From: JABMRP01 sp964444795
Lineage (GTDB): Bacteria; Planctomycetota; Planctomycetia; Pirellulales; Thermoguttaceae
DNA length: 26,892 nt
Assembly (NCBI GenBank): GCA_964444795.1
Contig: CAYUIQ010000114.1
Location: forward strand, 1 to 26,892
Direction of reading: 5' to 3'
This document shows positions 16,406-24,263 of this stretch, piece after piece. The notes beneath the pieces are model-generated. The model saw only the letters and a program-made list of their open reading frames with translations, was not told the DNA's origin and searched no databases. Made by a program: the position numbers and the translations under genes. Within the stretch, counting starts at the first letter, position 1. Each line of letters starts with the position of its first letter.

Positions 16406-18220
16406 ATGAAGCAAATCGAGCCCGAGAAGATCAACGTCATCCTGGCGACCGACTGCGGCAGCACGACGACCAAGGCGATCCTGATCGAGAAGATCGACGG
16501 TCACTATCGGCAAACCTATCGCGGCGAAGCGCCGACCAGCGTGGAAGAGCCTTTTGCCGACGTCACCATCGGCGTGGTCAACGCGGTGACCGAGGTGGGC
16601 GAGTTGGCCGGCCGAAAACTGATCGGCGGCGATGGTCGAATCCTCCAACCGGCGGCCGGTGCCGACGGATGCGATTTGTACATCTCCACCTCCAGTGCCG
16701 GGGGCGGTCTGCAGATGATGGTTGCCGGCGTGATTCGCGAGATGACCGCGGCCAGCGCCAAGAGGGCCGCGCTGGGCGCCGGGGCGATCGTGATGGACGT
16801 GATCGCCTCCAACGACAAGCGCCGTCCGCACGAGCAGATCCAGCGCATCCGCGAACTCCGCCCCGACATGGTGCTGCTCTCCGGCGGTACCGACGGCGGC
16901 ACAACCACGCACGTCGTGCAGATCGCCGAACTGATCGCCCCGGCCAAACCCCAACCGCGGTTCGGCAGCGAATACCGGCTGCCGGTGATCTATGCCGGCA
17001 ACGAGGATGCCGCGCCGTTGATTCGCGACACGCTGGACGAGTCGTTTGATTTGGCCACCGTCGACAACCTGCGACCCACGCTGGAAGTCGAGCACCTGGC
17101 CCCCGCGCGGGATAAGATCCACGACGTCTTCCTCGAACACGTCATGGCCCACGCACCGGGTTACCATAAGCTGATGGAGTGGACCGACGCCCCGATCATG
17201 CCGACCCCCGGCGCCGTGGGCAATATCCTGCAGACGATCGCCGAGCAGCAAGCGATCAACGTCGTGGGAGTCGACATCGGCGGAGCGACGACCGACGTGT
17301 TCAGCGTCTTCTCGGGCAAGTTCAACCGGACCGTCAGCGCCAACCTGGGGATGAGCTATTCGATCTCCAACGTCTGCGCCGAGGCGACCATGGCCAACGT
17401 ACTCCGCTGGGTTCATTTCAACATGGACGAGCGCGAGCTGCGGAATCGGGTGAAGAACAAGATGATTCGCCCCACGACGATCCCCCAATCGCGCGAGGCG
17501 CTGGTTTTCGAGCACGGGATCGCTCGGGAGGCGCTTCGACTGGCCTATAAGCAGCACAAGGAATTTGCCACCACGCTGCAGGGCGTGCAGCAGCAGCGGA
17601 CCGTGGGCGACACCTTCAGCCAGCAGAGCAGCGGCCAAACGATCGTCGACAACATGAAACTCGATCTCTTGGTCGGGTCCGGCGGCGTTCTTTCCCACGC
17701 CCCGCGGATGCACCAGACGGCGGCCATGCTGGTCGACGCCTTCGCGCCCGAGGGATTTACGACGCTGGCCAAGGACAGCATCTTCATGATGCCCCACCTG
17801 GGCGTATTGGCCCAGGTTCACGACCGGGCGGCCATGGAAGTGTTCCAGCGCGACTGCCTGATCTATCTGGGAACGTGTATCGCGCCCCGAGGGCATGGCA
17901 AACAGGACAAGCCTTGCTTTGGCTACACGATCCAAGGCGCCACGCTCGCCGAGTCGGGCGAAATGCACGTCGGGCAGTTGCGCCTATTGCCCCTCGGGGA
18001 AGGCGAGAAGGCAACGGTGACCGTCGAGCCCGCGCGTGGCTTCGACCTCGGCGAAGGACCCGGCAAGCCGGTGACCCGAGAGGTCGTTGGCGGTACGGTC
18101 GGGCTGATTCTCGACGCCCGTGGCCGGCCGCTGGAATTACCCGTCGAACGAAACGTGTCGCGCGGGCTGATGCAGACGTGGACGGAAGCATTGAGGCTTT
18201 ATCCGGAGAGAAATGCATGA
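16406..18220 (+). CDS. MutL/GlmL-family ASKHA ATPase
   Basis: The product has 604 residues, with AGGACG ahead of the ATG. It carries the two phosphate motifs of the actin/hexokinase/Hsp70 fold: DCGSTTTKAIL from residue 16 and VDIGGATTDVFSVFSG from 289, plus a Gly-rich motif LLSGGTDGGTT (157-167) and an adenosine-type motif LLVGSGGVLSHAP (about 425). This matches the family named after GlmL/MutL of glutamate mutase operons, where it is thought to maintain the B12 enzyme. No MutS or MutE gene is present in the window, and the neighbours are membrane proteins, so a chaperone or energising role for the downstream membrane complex is more likely here (inference). It is separated from the next gene of the locus by an inserted cassette. 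Confidence 0.9.
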   Translation: MKQIEPEKINVILATDCGSTTTKAILIEKIDGHYRQTYRGEAPTSVEEPFADVTIGVVNAVTEVGELAGRKLIGGDGRILQPAAGADGCDLYISTSSAGGGLQMMVAGVIREMTAASAKRAALGAGAIVMDVIASNDKRRPHEQIQRIRELRPDMVLLSGGTDGGTTTHVVQIAELIAPAKPQPRFGSEYRLPVIYAGNEDAAPLIRDTLDESFDLATVDNLRPTLEVEHLAPARDKIHDVFLEHVMAHAPGYHKLMEWTDAPIMPTPGAVGNILQTIAEQQAINVVGVDIGGATTDVFSVFSGKFNRTVSANLGMSYSISNVCAEATMANVLRWVHFNMDERELRNRVKNKMIRPTTIPQSREALVFEHGIAREALRLAYKQHKEFATTLQGVQQQRTVGDTFSQQSSGQTIVDNMKLDLLVGSGGVLSHAPRMHQTAAMLVDAFAPEGFTTLAKDSIFMMPHLGVLAQVHDRAAMEVFQRDCLIYLGTCIAPRGHGKQDKPCFGYTIQGATLAESGEMHVGQLRLLPLGEGEKATVTVEPARGFDLGEGPGKPVTREVVGGTVGLILDARGRPLELPVERNVSRGLMQTWTEALRLYPERNA

Positions 18221-18278
18221 TGAAATGGGGAAATGCAGTCAGGCATCGTTTGCTCCCCGTGCTGAGGAGGGCAAGGGT

Positions 18279-18325
18279 GTAGGAACTCACGCCAAGGCGC
18301 TAAGTCGCAAAGGAAGGTGTTGGGA
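18279..18325 (+). repeat. 47-bp direct repeat, copy 1 (leader of GxxExxY gene)
   Basis: It is identical over 47 bases to 18802-18848. It includes the core ACGCCAAGGCGCTAAGTCGC and ends in GGAAGGTGTTGGGA, which supplies the ribosome binding region for the ATG at 18332. Confidence 0.95.
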
Positions 18326-18331
18326 GGCAAG

Positions 18332-18715
18332 ATGACCGAGAACGAGATTGCCAGGGAAGTGGTCGACGGTGCCTATCGAATCCACACGGAACTCGGCCCA
18401 GGTTTACTGGAGAGCGTATACGAGGTTTCGCTTGCACACGAGTTGAAGAAACGTGGCCTTCGCGTCGATCGGCAGCGGCCAATCTCGATCGTTTACGATT
18501 CGATTCGGTTTGACGAAGGATTTCGCGCGGATGTGATTGTTGAAGACAAGGTAATTCTCGAACTGAAATCGGTGGAGCGGGTGAGCCCTGTCCACAAGAA
18601 ACAGCTTCTTACCTATCTGCGGCTGGCCGACAAACGTCTTGGCTTGTTGATCAACTTCGGCGAGGAACTGGTTAAGGATGGAATCAGTCGGGTTGTCAAC
18701 GGCTTGCAGGAGTAA
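18332..18715 (+). CDS. GxxExxY protein
   Basis: The product has 127 residues from the ATG at 18332, which has GGGAGG 6 bases upstream; an ATG at 18317 lies inside the repeat and is less likely. The family-defining motif is GLLESVY (24-30). A nuclease-like core of the PD-(D/E)xK type is visible as RADVIVEDKVILELKSV, with Asp67, Glu77 and Lys79 in the right spacing. The rest follows the family to the end (HKKQLLTYLRLADKRLGLLINFG). The biological role of GxxExxY proteins is not established. They often occur as single genes with CGCCAAGGCGCAAAGG-type repeats (memory). The gene's base composition is a little more AT-rich than its neighbours, in line with insertion. Confidence 0.92.
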   Translation: MTENEIAREVVDGAYRIHTELGPGLLESVYEVSLAHELKKRGLRVDRQRPISIVYDSIRFDEGFRADVIVEDKVILELKSVERVSPVHKKQLLTYLRLADKRLGLLINFGEELVKDGISRVVNGLQE

Positions 18716-18745
18716 GGACTCAATGAAAGATATGGCGGCTGTTCG

Positions 18746-18773
18746 TCCTTTGCGCCTTGGCGCCTTTGCGTGA
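18746..18773 (-). repeat. Inverted partner of the cassette repeat
   Basis: Read on the - strand these 28 bases match 18287-18314 in 25 positions, with core CGCAAAGGCGCCAAGGCGCA. It therefore forms an imperfect inverted repeat around the GxxExxY gene and could pair with the leader in the transcript. Confidence 0.85.
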
Positions 18774-18801
18774 TCAATGGTCACGTGTTTGGTGAAAAGA
18801 C

Positions 18802-18848
18802 GTAGGAACTCACGCCAAGGCGCTAAGTCGCAAAGGAAGGTGTTGGGA
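18802..18848 (+). repeat. 47-bp direct repeat, copy 2 (leader of four-helix remnant)
   Basis: It is an exact copy of 18279-18325, directly followed by a truncated coding remnant. The complete identity indicates a recent duplication or recombination event. Confidence 0.95.
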
Positions 18849-18849
18849 A

Positions 18850-18993
18850 GAGGGGAACTGTTGGCTTCGTCTGATCATCAAGGCCGGACTAATACCCAAC
18901 ACGCGCATGGCCAGCGTGCTGGACAAATGCTCGCAACTCACGAAAATCATCGCCCAATCCATTGTCACCGTCAAAGCCAACCGCGACAAATGA
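18850..18993 (+). pseudogene. C-terminal remnant of a four-helix-bundle (S23-type) protein
   Basis: Reading from about 18859 gives CWLRLIIKAGLIP, then VLDKCSQLTKIIAQSIVTVK and ANRDK before a TGA at 18991-18993. This looks like the last third of a four-helix-bundle protein of the 23S rRNA intervening-sequence type, whose usual ends have YWLxL...EADxLxKI...KANR patterns (from memory). The N-terminal two thirds are missing: the 47-bp repeat lies where they should be. No usable start codon with a ribosome binding site precedes the fragment. It is probably non-functional and was probably truncated by recombination at the repeat. Confidence 0.6.
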
Positions 18994-19030
18994 GAACATC
19001 CCGACCCCCACGATCTTCAATCTGCAATAA

Positions 19031-19054
19031 CCAATGGCCAATTTGCAATCTTCC
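19031..19054. repeat. Dispersed repeat, copy 2
   Basis: It shares CCAATGGCCAATTTGCA and the flanking CTTCC with 15287-15310, with two differences in 24 bases. It lies about 70 bases before the KOW-like gene and may be the outer edge of the inserted material. Confidence 0.7.
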
Positions 19055-19124
19055 TGCCGTCCTTCCGGTCCCAAGAACACTTTGTCGCAATAGCTGAATC
19101 TTCCACCCCAAAAAACATAACCTT

Positions 19125-20252
19125 ATGGCACACGCATATACTCCCGGACTCAAAGTAACCTCCCACGCTCGGCACCGCTGTCGGCGGCTGCTGCCGATTG
19201 CCGGCGAGGTTTTGGCGAAGACGGGCGATCGGGTCGCCGCGCGGGACGTCGTGGCCGAGGCGTTCATGCCCGGCGACATTACCCCGCTGAATCTGGCCAA
19301 TCAACTGTCGTTGCCGCCGGCCGACGTGGCCGAGTGCATGCTCAAGCAAGCGGGCGAGGCGATCGAAGTTGGCGAGCCGCTGGCCCGAACCAAAGGTATC
19401 TTCGGGCTGTTCAAGTCGGAGTACAAATCGAGAGTCGCGGGCACGATCGAGCAGATTTCGTCGGTCACCGGGCAAGTGATCATACGTGGCGAACCCCGGC
19501 CACTGAAGGTGTTGGCGTACCTTTCCGGCGAGGTGGTCGAGGTCCTGCCACAGGAGGGCGTGATTATCGAGTCCAACGTTGCCTTTGTGCAGGGAATCTT
19601 CGGCATTGGCGGCGAGGCGTATGGCACGATTCGGCTGGCGACCGAAGATCGCCAGCGGGATCTGACCGAGGATCTGATCGCGCCGGAGATGAAGGACGGG
19701 ATCGTCGTCGGCGGGGGGCGGGTGACCGACGGGGCCCTGGAGCGGGCGGCGAAAATGGGCGTTTCCGCCATCATTGCCGGCGGAATCGACGACCAGGACC
19801 TCAAAGAATTTCTCGGTTACGATCTGGGCGTGGCCATCACCGGTTCGGAAAAAGTCGGCCTGACCCTGGTCATCACCGAGGGTTTCGGCGATATTGGCAT
19901 GGCCGAGCGGACCTGGCAACTCCTTGGGTCGCATCAGGGCAGCGAAGCGGCGGTCAACGGGACCACGCAGATTCGGGCCGGTGTGATGCGGCCCGAGATC
20001 GTCATTCCGCTGGGTGATGAGACACCACCTCCGGCGGTCGACCGCCGGCGAGCCGCCGGCTATCTCGAAGTGGGAACGCCGGTACGCATCATCCGCGATC
20101 CGTATTTCGGCATGATCGGCGAGGTGTCGGCACTGCCGCCGGAGCCGCAAGTACTCGACTCCGGCTCCAAGGCACGTGTTTTGGAAGTGCGGTTCGACTC
20201 GGGCCGCGACGTCGTCGTCCCCCGAGCCAACGTGGAATTGATCGAAGAGTGA
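19125..20252 (+). CDS. Barrel-sandwich and KOW-like protein of the MutL-like locus
   Basis: The product has 375 residues and no signal peptide or TM segment, so it is cytoplasmic. Residues about 10-60 (PIAGEVLAKTGDRVAARDVVAEAFMPGD) and 110-150 resemble a biotinyl/lipoyl-type barrel-sandwich hybrid. A middle alpha/beta part has GIVVGGGRVTDGALERAAKMGVSAIIAGGI and GLTLVITEGFGDIGMAERTW. The end (about 313-375), GTPVRIIRDPYFGMIGEV followed by VEVRF-like strands and VPRANVELIEE, is KOW/SH3-like. No lipoyl-acceptor Lys context was found. No ribosome binding site is visible before the ATG at 19125, perhaps because the inserted sequence upstream replaced the original leader. It is followed after 5 bases by the DUF6754 gene. 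Family function is unknown. Confidence 0.85.
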   Translation: MAHAYTPGLKVTSHARHRCRRLLPIAGEVLAKTGDRVAARDVVAEAFMPGDITPLNLANQLSLPPADVAECMLKQAGEAIEVGEPLARTKGIFGLFKSEYKSRVAGTIEQISSVTGQVIIRGEPRPLKVLAYLSGEVVEVLPQEGVIIESNVAFVQGIFGIGGEAYGTIRLATEDRQRDLTEDLIAPEMKDGIVVGGGRVTDGALERAAKMGVSAIIAGGIDDQDLKEFLGYDLGVAITGSEKVGLTLVITEGFGDIGMAERTWQLLGSHQGSEAAVNGTTQIRAGVMRPEIVIPLGDETPPPAVDRRRAAGYLEVGTPVRIIRDPYFGMIGEVSALPPEPQVLDSGSKARVLEVRFDSGRDVVVPRANVELIEE

Positions 20253-20257
20253 TCGAT

Positions 20258-21520
20258 ATGAAGACACGCGAGATTTGCAGTCGATGGGTGTTCGTCGCCG
20301 CTTTCTTGGCAGCCCTGACCGGGGCGATGTTTCTGCAACGGGCAGTCGCGTCGGAAGAGTCCGCCAAGACGTCGCTCGCCCCGCCGACCGAATTGACCGC
20401 CGAAGACAAGGGGTGGGACGAAGGGCACGCCGTGGCGCTGCAATGGGATCTGTCGGCCGACGGCCTGGAGAAGGAGTCGGCGAAGGTCACGCACTACGAC
20501 ATCTATCGTTGTGGCGAGAAGAACGGCAAGTACAAGAAGGTAGCCGACGCCAAGCCGAAGAAACACGACTACCGCAGAGGCCAGATCTCCTTTACCGTCG
20601 GCGAATGCCAGCGGGGTGAGGAGTATTACTTCCGCGTGGTGGCGGTCGGCCCCGACTCCCAAGGCGGCACGATCGAATCGGAAGCGGCCGAAGCGGGCCC
20701 GGCCGTGCCGGCGCGACAATGGTTTGGCGGCGGTCGCTTCTGGCTGTTGATCTTCACGCTGGTGCTCTGTGGCGCGGTGATCCTGTGGATTCGGTACGCC
20801 CGGACGGGCAAGGAGTTGAAGGTCCGCAAAATTGCCGGCCTGGAGGCGATGGACGAAGCGGTCGGCCGGGCCACCGAAATGGGCCAGCCTTGCCTGTTTG
20901 TCCCCGGCTCGATGGACATGAACGACATCCAGACGATCACCGGGCTGACCATCCTCTCCAGCATCGCGCAAACGGCGGCCGAATATGGCGCCCAACTCGA
21001 AGTGCCCACCTCCCGATCGCTGGTAATGACCGCGGCGCGGGAGACGGTGCAGGCTTCGTATCTGGCGGCCGGACGGCCCGATGCGTACAACGAAGACAGT
21101 ATCTACTACGTAACCGACGAGCAGTTCGGCTACGTGGCCTACTTGACCGGGCAGATGGTCCGCGACAAGCCGGCCGCTTGTTTCTATATGGGGTGCTTCT
21201 ACGCCGAGGCCCTGATCATCGCCGAGACGGGTAATTCGGTCGGGGCGATTCAGATCGCCGGAACCGCGATGCCGGCCCAACTCCCGTTCTTCGTCGCCGC
21301 CTGTGACTATACGTTGATCGGCGAGGAGTTTTTCGCCGCCTCGGCTTACCTCTCCGGTGAGCCGGAGCAAATGGGAAGCCTCAAGGGTCAGGACGTGGGC
21401 AAGCTGGTGGCGGCCGGCTTTTTGATCCTCGGGTGCTTCATCGCCACGATTGCCACGGCCACCGGCAGCCCGGTGTTCGAGCAGGCTCTCTCGTTCATAA
21501 AAGACACGATGCTCCAGTGA
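20258..21520 (+). CDS. Fibronectin type III / DUF6754 membrane protein
   Basis: The ATG at 20258 (GAAGAG eight bases upstream) is preferred to a GTG at 20249 that overlaps the preceding stop. The product has 420 residues: a signal peptide (1 to about 32), a fibronectin-III-like extracytoplasmic domain (about 40-145, with VALQWDL, HYDIYRCGEKNGKYKKV and EYYFRVVAVG), a TM helix (about 156-175, FWLLIFTLVLCGAVILWI), a cytoplasmic alpha/beta domain (about 180-380) and a final hydrophobic helix (about 388-408). The cytoplasmic part (PCLFVPGSMDMNDIQTITGL, YMGCFYAEALIIAETGN, ASAYLSGEPEQMGSLKGQD) fits what I remember as DUF6754. The role is unknown. It may transmit information between the envelope and the cytoplasmic ATPase and KOW-like proteins. 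Confidence 0.85.
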   Translation: MKTREICSRWVFVAAFLAALTGAMFLQRAVASEESAKTSLAPPTELTAEDKGWDEGHAVALQWDLSADGLEKESAKVTHYDIYRCGEKNGKYKKVADAKPKKHDYRRGQISFTVGECQRGEEYYFRVVAVGPDSQGGTIESEAAEAGPAVPARQWFGGGRFWLLIFTLVLCGAVILWIRYARTGKELKVRKIAGLEAMDEAVGRATEMGQPCLFVPGSMDMNDIQTITGLTILSSIAQTAAEYGAQLEVPTSRSLVMTAARETVQASYLAAGRPDAYNEDSIYYVTDEQFGYVAYLTGQMVRDKPAACFYMGCFYAEALIIAETGNSVGAIQIAGTAMPAQLPFFVAACDYTLIGEEFFAASAYLSGEPEQMGSLKGQDVGKLVAAGFLILGCFIATIATATGSPVFEQALSFIKDTMLQ

Positions 21521-21533
21521 GGTTTTTCGTCAG

Positions 21534-23387
21534 ATGAGACGAACCATTCCCCTGTTAATCACCGCTGCCGGTGGCTTCGTGCTCGTGGTCGCCCATTTCA
21601 GCCCCTATACGCAAACATGGGGTGAATGGGCTGCCATCTGGTTCGATATCCTGGCGGCTATCGCCTTCATCCTTGGCGGTGGGAATCTGCTGAAAACCCA
21701 CCTCAAGAAGGTTTCCGACCGGGGCGCCGGCTGGGCCTATTCGATGATCACCCTATTGGCATTCCTGGCGACTCTCCTCGTCGGTCTGGCCAAATGGGGC
21801 GTTCCACCCGCCGACAAGCAGGAATTCTACGGTCAGACGTTTACGCCGCTGGCCGTGGAGGATTTCCCGCAAACATACAGCGTCCCGGGTGCGATCCCCG
21901 AGAGGTCCGACGGCCAGCGCTTACCCGATTCGGTCGGACGCCAACTCAGCCAGGAGACCGACAAGCAGGGCAACGAGTCGCTCGTCTTCCGCGGGTGGAT
22001 GAACGGAAACCAGAAAGCGGATCTGCAGAAATACAAAAACACGCTCGCCTGGCAATGCACGGTCGAGCGATTGGCCAAGATGGCGCAACCGCCCGAGGAT
22101 CTCAAGGGCAAGGTCACTTACCAAATCGACCACCAGGCGCTGGGCTTCAAAGGCCACATGACCAAGGAAGACAAGGCCGTTTTGCTGAAACTTGGCGACG
22201 AGGCAGCCTGGCGAGCGGCCGTCGACGATCTGTTCGAGATGACTCAAGTGAAGGCCGAGGTCACCACCCCCTTTGTGCCCGAGGGGTTCAGCGACGAGAC
22301 GGCCAAAGAGGTTTCCAAGGCCTTTTCCTTCGATGCCGAGAGCAAGAAGCTGACGATTCAAGGGGCCATGTCGGTCGATCATCGCGATGCCCTGGCACGA
22401 AAGCCGTTTATCGTGGCCAAGCCGCTGGCCGACGAAGACCGAGCGGCTCTGATCGCCGAGCTAAACGATCTGGACCCCTCTGGCGACCTGACCGAAGAGC
22501 AAATCGAGCGGTTCAACGCCGTGCTGAGTACCGGCTGGACGGTCGAGCAGCTCCGCGCTGAGTTGGATCGGGCCGGTGAGGCCCAGGAGGTCGACAAGTC
22601 GGCCTGCGACATGCTCGCCGAGCAGAAGGCCAAAGTCGACCCCATTGAGCCCAAGAAGAAGGAAGGCGAAGACCAGAGACTGAGCGACGAACAAGTCGCC
22701 CTGTTGAGCCAATTCGCGACATCGCCAGACTGGTCCGCTAAGCGGCTCGCCGAGGAGTTGGGTTCCGCTGGCCAGTTCAACGGAAACCAGATCGCGGCAT
22801 TGGAAAAGTTGCTCGGCGATTCTCCGACGGAGGCCGAGCGAAAACACGATCTGTGCCTGGCCCTGATGCGGACCGGCCCGGTGAACGAACCGCAACGCGA
22901 CTTCCTTCTGGCCGACTACCGCGACGAGACACAATGGAAGCAATCCGTGGGCGGACTATTCGTCGCCGCCCATGAGGTCAAGTACTCCTGGTCGGGCGAG
23001 TACAACACGCGGGGGGCAGCTTTCTGGTGGCTCTACGAATACGCACTGAAGCCACTGACCGCCACAATGTTCGCCATGCTGGCCTTCTACGTGGCGTCGG
23101 CGGCGTTTCGAGCGTTTCGGGCGAAAAACGTCGAGGCCACTCTGCTGCTGATCACGGCGTTTGTGATTCTACTCGGACGCACCTACGCCGGCACCGTCGC
23201 CACCGGCTGGCTGCCCGACGAGTTGAGCGGACTGCGGCTGGAAAACCTTACGGTGACCATTATGAAAGTTTTCAACACGGCGGGGACGCGGGCCATTATG
23301 ATCGGCATCGCCTTGGGGATCGCCTCCACCTCGCTCAAAGTGCTCTTGGGAATCGACCGATCGTACCTTGGATCGGGAGAGGATTAA
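21534..23387 (+). CDS. Large membrane protein with degenerate internal repeats
   Basis: The product has 617 residues starting 13 bases after the DUF6754 gene. Three TM helices lie at about 5-22, 33-53 and 67-87, and three more at about 503-525, 534-550 and 585-606. The long central region (about 90-495) is hydrophilic. It contains repeated units of about 30 residues with the pattern G-x-M/L-(N/T/S) ... L ... W ... V/A-x-x-L, for example GWMNGNQKADL...AWQCTVERL, GHMTKEDKAVL...AWRAAVDDL, LSDEQVALL...DWSAKRLAEEL and VNEPQRDFL...QWKQSVGGL. The C-terminal TM motif TRAIMIGIALGIASTSLKVLLG followed by YLGSGED appears family-specific. No catalytic motif was recognised. It is likely the core membrane subunit of this locus. 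Confidence 0.82.
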   Translation: MRRTIPLLITAAGGFVLVVAHFSPYTQTWGEWAAIWFDILAAIAFILGGGNLLKTHLKKVSDRGAGWAYSMITLLAFLATLLVGLAKWGVPPADKQEFYGQTFTPLAVEDFPQTYSVPGAIPERSDGQRLPDSVGRQLSQETDKQGNESLVFRGWMNGNQKADLQKYKNTLAWQCTVERLAKMAQPPEDLKGKVTYQIDHQALGFKGHMTKEDKAVLLKLGDEAAWRAAVDDLFEMTQVKAEVTTPFVPEGFSDETAKEVSKAFSFDAESKKLTIQGAMSVDHRDALARKPFIVAKPLADEDRAALIAELNDLDPSGDLTEEQIERFNAVLSTGWTVEQLRAELDRAGEAQEVDKSACDMLAEQKAKVDPIEPKKKEGEDQRLSDEQVALLSQFATSPDWSAKRLAEELGSAGQFNGNQIAALEKLLGDSPTEAERKHDLCLALMRTGPVNEPQRDFLLADYRDETQWKQSVGGLFVAAHEVKYSWSGEYNTRGAAFWWLYEYALKPLTATMFAMLAFYVASAAFRAFRAKNVEATLLLITAFVILLGRTYAGTVATGWLPDELSGLRLENLTVTIMKVFNTAGTRAIMIGIALGIASTSLKVLLGIDRSYLGSGED

Positions 23388-23390
23388 GCG

Positions 23391-24263
23391 ATGTACGAAT
23401 TCTTCAAAAACCTCGACCGCCGCTGGATCTTCCTGGCGATGTTTCTCTGCGTGGCCCTGCCCACCTTGTTCCAGGTGCGGTTCCCCGAGGTACCGACGCC
23501 GCTGGTGAAAGCCACGTTTGACGAAGTGGAAAAACTCCAGGAGGGCGATACCGTCTGCCTCGCCTGGGATTGGGACCCGGCCAGCGCCGGCGAATTGGAA
23601 CCGATGGCCACGGCCTTCGTCCGCCACTGTTGCGAGAAGAAGCTCAAGATCGTCTTTCTCTCGCTCTGGCCCCTGGGACCGCAAATGATCGACGACTCGA
23701 TCGAGCGGGTGATTAAGAAAGATTTCCCCGAGATGGTCTACGGCGAGGATTACGTCAACCTGGGATTCAAACCGGGGAACGAGGGCGTCATCAAGGTCAT
23801 TGTCACCGACCTGCGGCAGCTCTACACGACCGACCACAGGGGCACGAACATCGACCAGATCCCCATCTGCCGCGATATCAAAACGATTCGAGATTTCAGT
23901 CTGATTATCAACGTCAGTGCCGGTTACGCGGGCACGAAGGAATGGGTGCAGTACGCGGCCACGCCGTATCCCGACGAGGTGACGCTCATCGCCGGCAGCA
24001 CCGGAGTGACCGCCCCGCAACTGTATCCCTACATTCCCGAGCAATTGCCCGGCCTGTTGGGGGCCATTAAGGGAGCGGCCGAATACGAGGCTCTGGTGCT
24101 GGGGGAATACGGCCGGCAAGATCAGGGCGTCAGTGAAAAGCAATACCAGGAAGGCTTACGCCGGATGGGACCGCAACTGGTCGCCCACATCCTGATGATC
24201 GTGCTGATCATCGGCGGCAACGTGATCTTCTTCATCGGAAAGCGGCGGGAGAGACGAGCATGA
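23391..24263 (+). CDS. Two-TM protein with large extracytoplasmic alpha/beta domain
   Basis: The product has 290 residues and starts three bases after the preceding stop. An N-terminal TM helix (about 12-28, WIFLAMFLCVALPTLF) and a C-terminal one (about 264-283, LVAHILMIVLIIGGNVIFFI) enclose about 230 residues of alpha/beta character: GDTVCLAWDWDPASAGELEPMATAF, KKLKIVFLSLWPLGPQMIDD, and DFSLIINVSAGYAGTKEWVQYA. The alternation of strands ending in small residues suggests a Rossmann-like fold, but no nucleotide-binding motif is complete. The stop overlaps the next gene by 4 bp. The function is not recognised. Confidence 0.82.
   Translation: MYEFFKNLDRRWIFLAMFLCVALPTLFQVRFPEVPTPLVKATFDEVEKLQEGDTVCLAWDWDPASAGELEPMATAFVRHCCEKKLKIVFLSLWPLGPQMIDDSIERVIKKDFPEMVYGEDYVNLGFKPGNEGVIKVIVTDLRQLYTTDHRGTNIDQIPICRDIKTIRDFSLIINVSAGYAGTKEWVQYAATPYPDEVTLIAGSTGVTAPQLYPYIPEQLPGLLGAIKGAAEYEALVLGEYGRQDQGVSEKQYQEGLRRMGPQLVAHILMIVLIIGGNVIFFIGKRRERRA

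Larger units (their letters stand above)
18279..18848 (+). mobile_element. Repeat-flanked GxxExxY cassette
   Basis: A 47-bp sequence occurs identically at 18279-18325 and 18802-18848, bracketing the GxxExxY gene. A related 28-bp sequence in inverted orientation (18746-18773) lies 31 bases after that gene, matching 18287-18314 in 25 of 28 positions. The element sits between two genes otherwise expected to be adjacent. It has no transposase, so any mobility would depend on functions in trans or on recombination between repeats. Boundaries are inferred from the repeats. Confidence 0.65.

Noticed and set aside
16346..17968. Long - strand open frame of 540 codons opposite the ASKHA ATPase gene
   Set aside because: The + strand encodes family motifs in correct order; the antisense product is low-complexity His/Arg/Gly-rich, as expected for a codon-bias shadow.
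19017..21370. Two long overlapping - strand open frames opposite the KOW-like and DUF6754 genes
   Set aside because: They overlap each other and the well-supported + strand genes and show no domain pattern.
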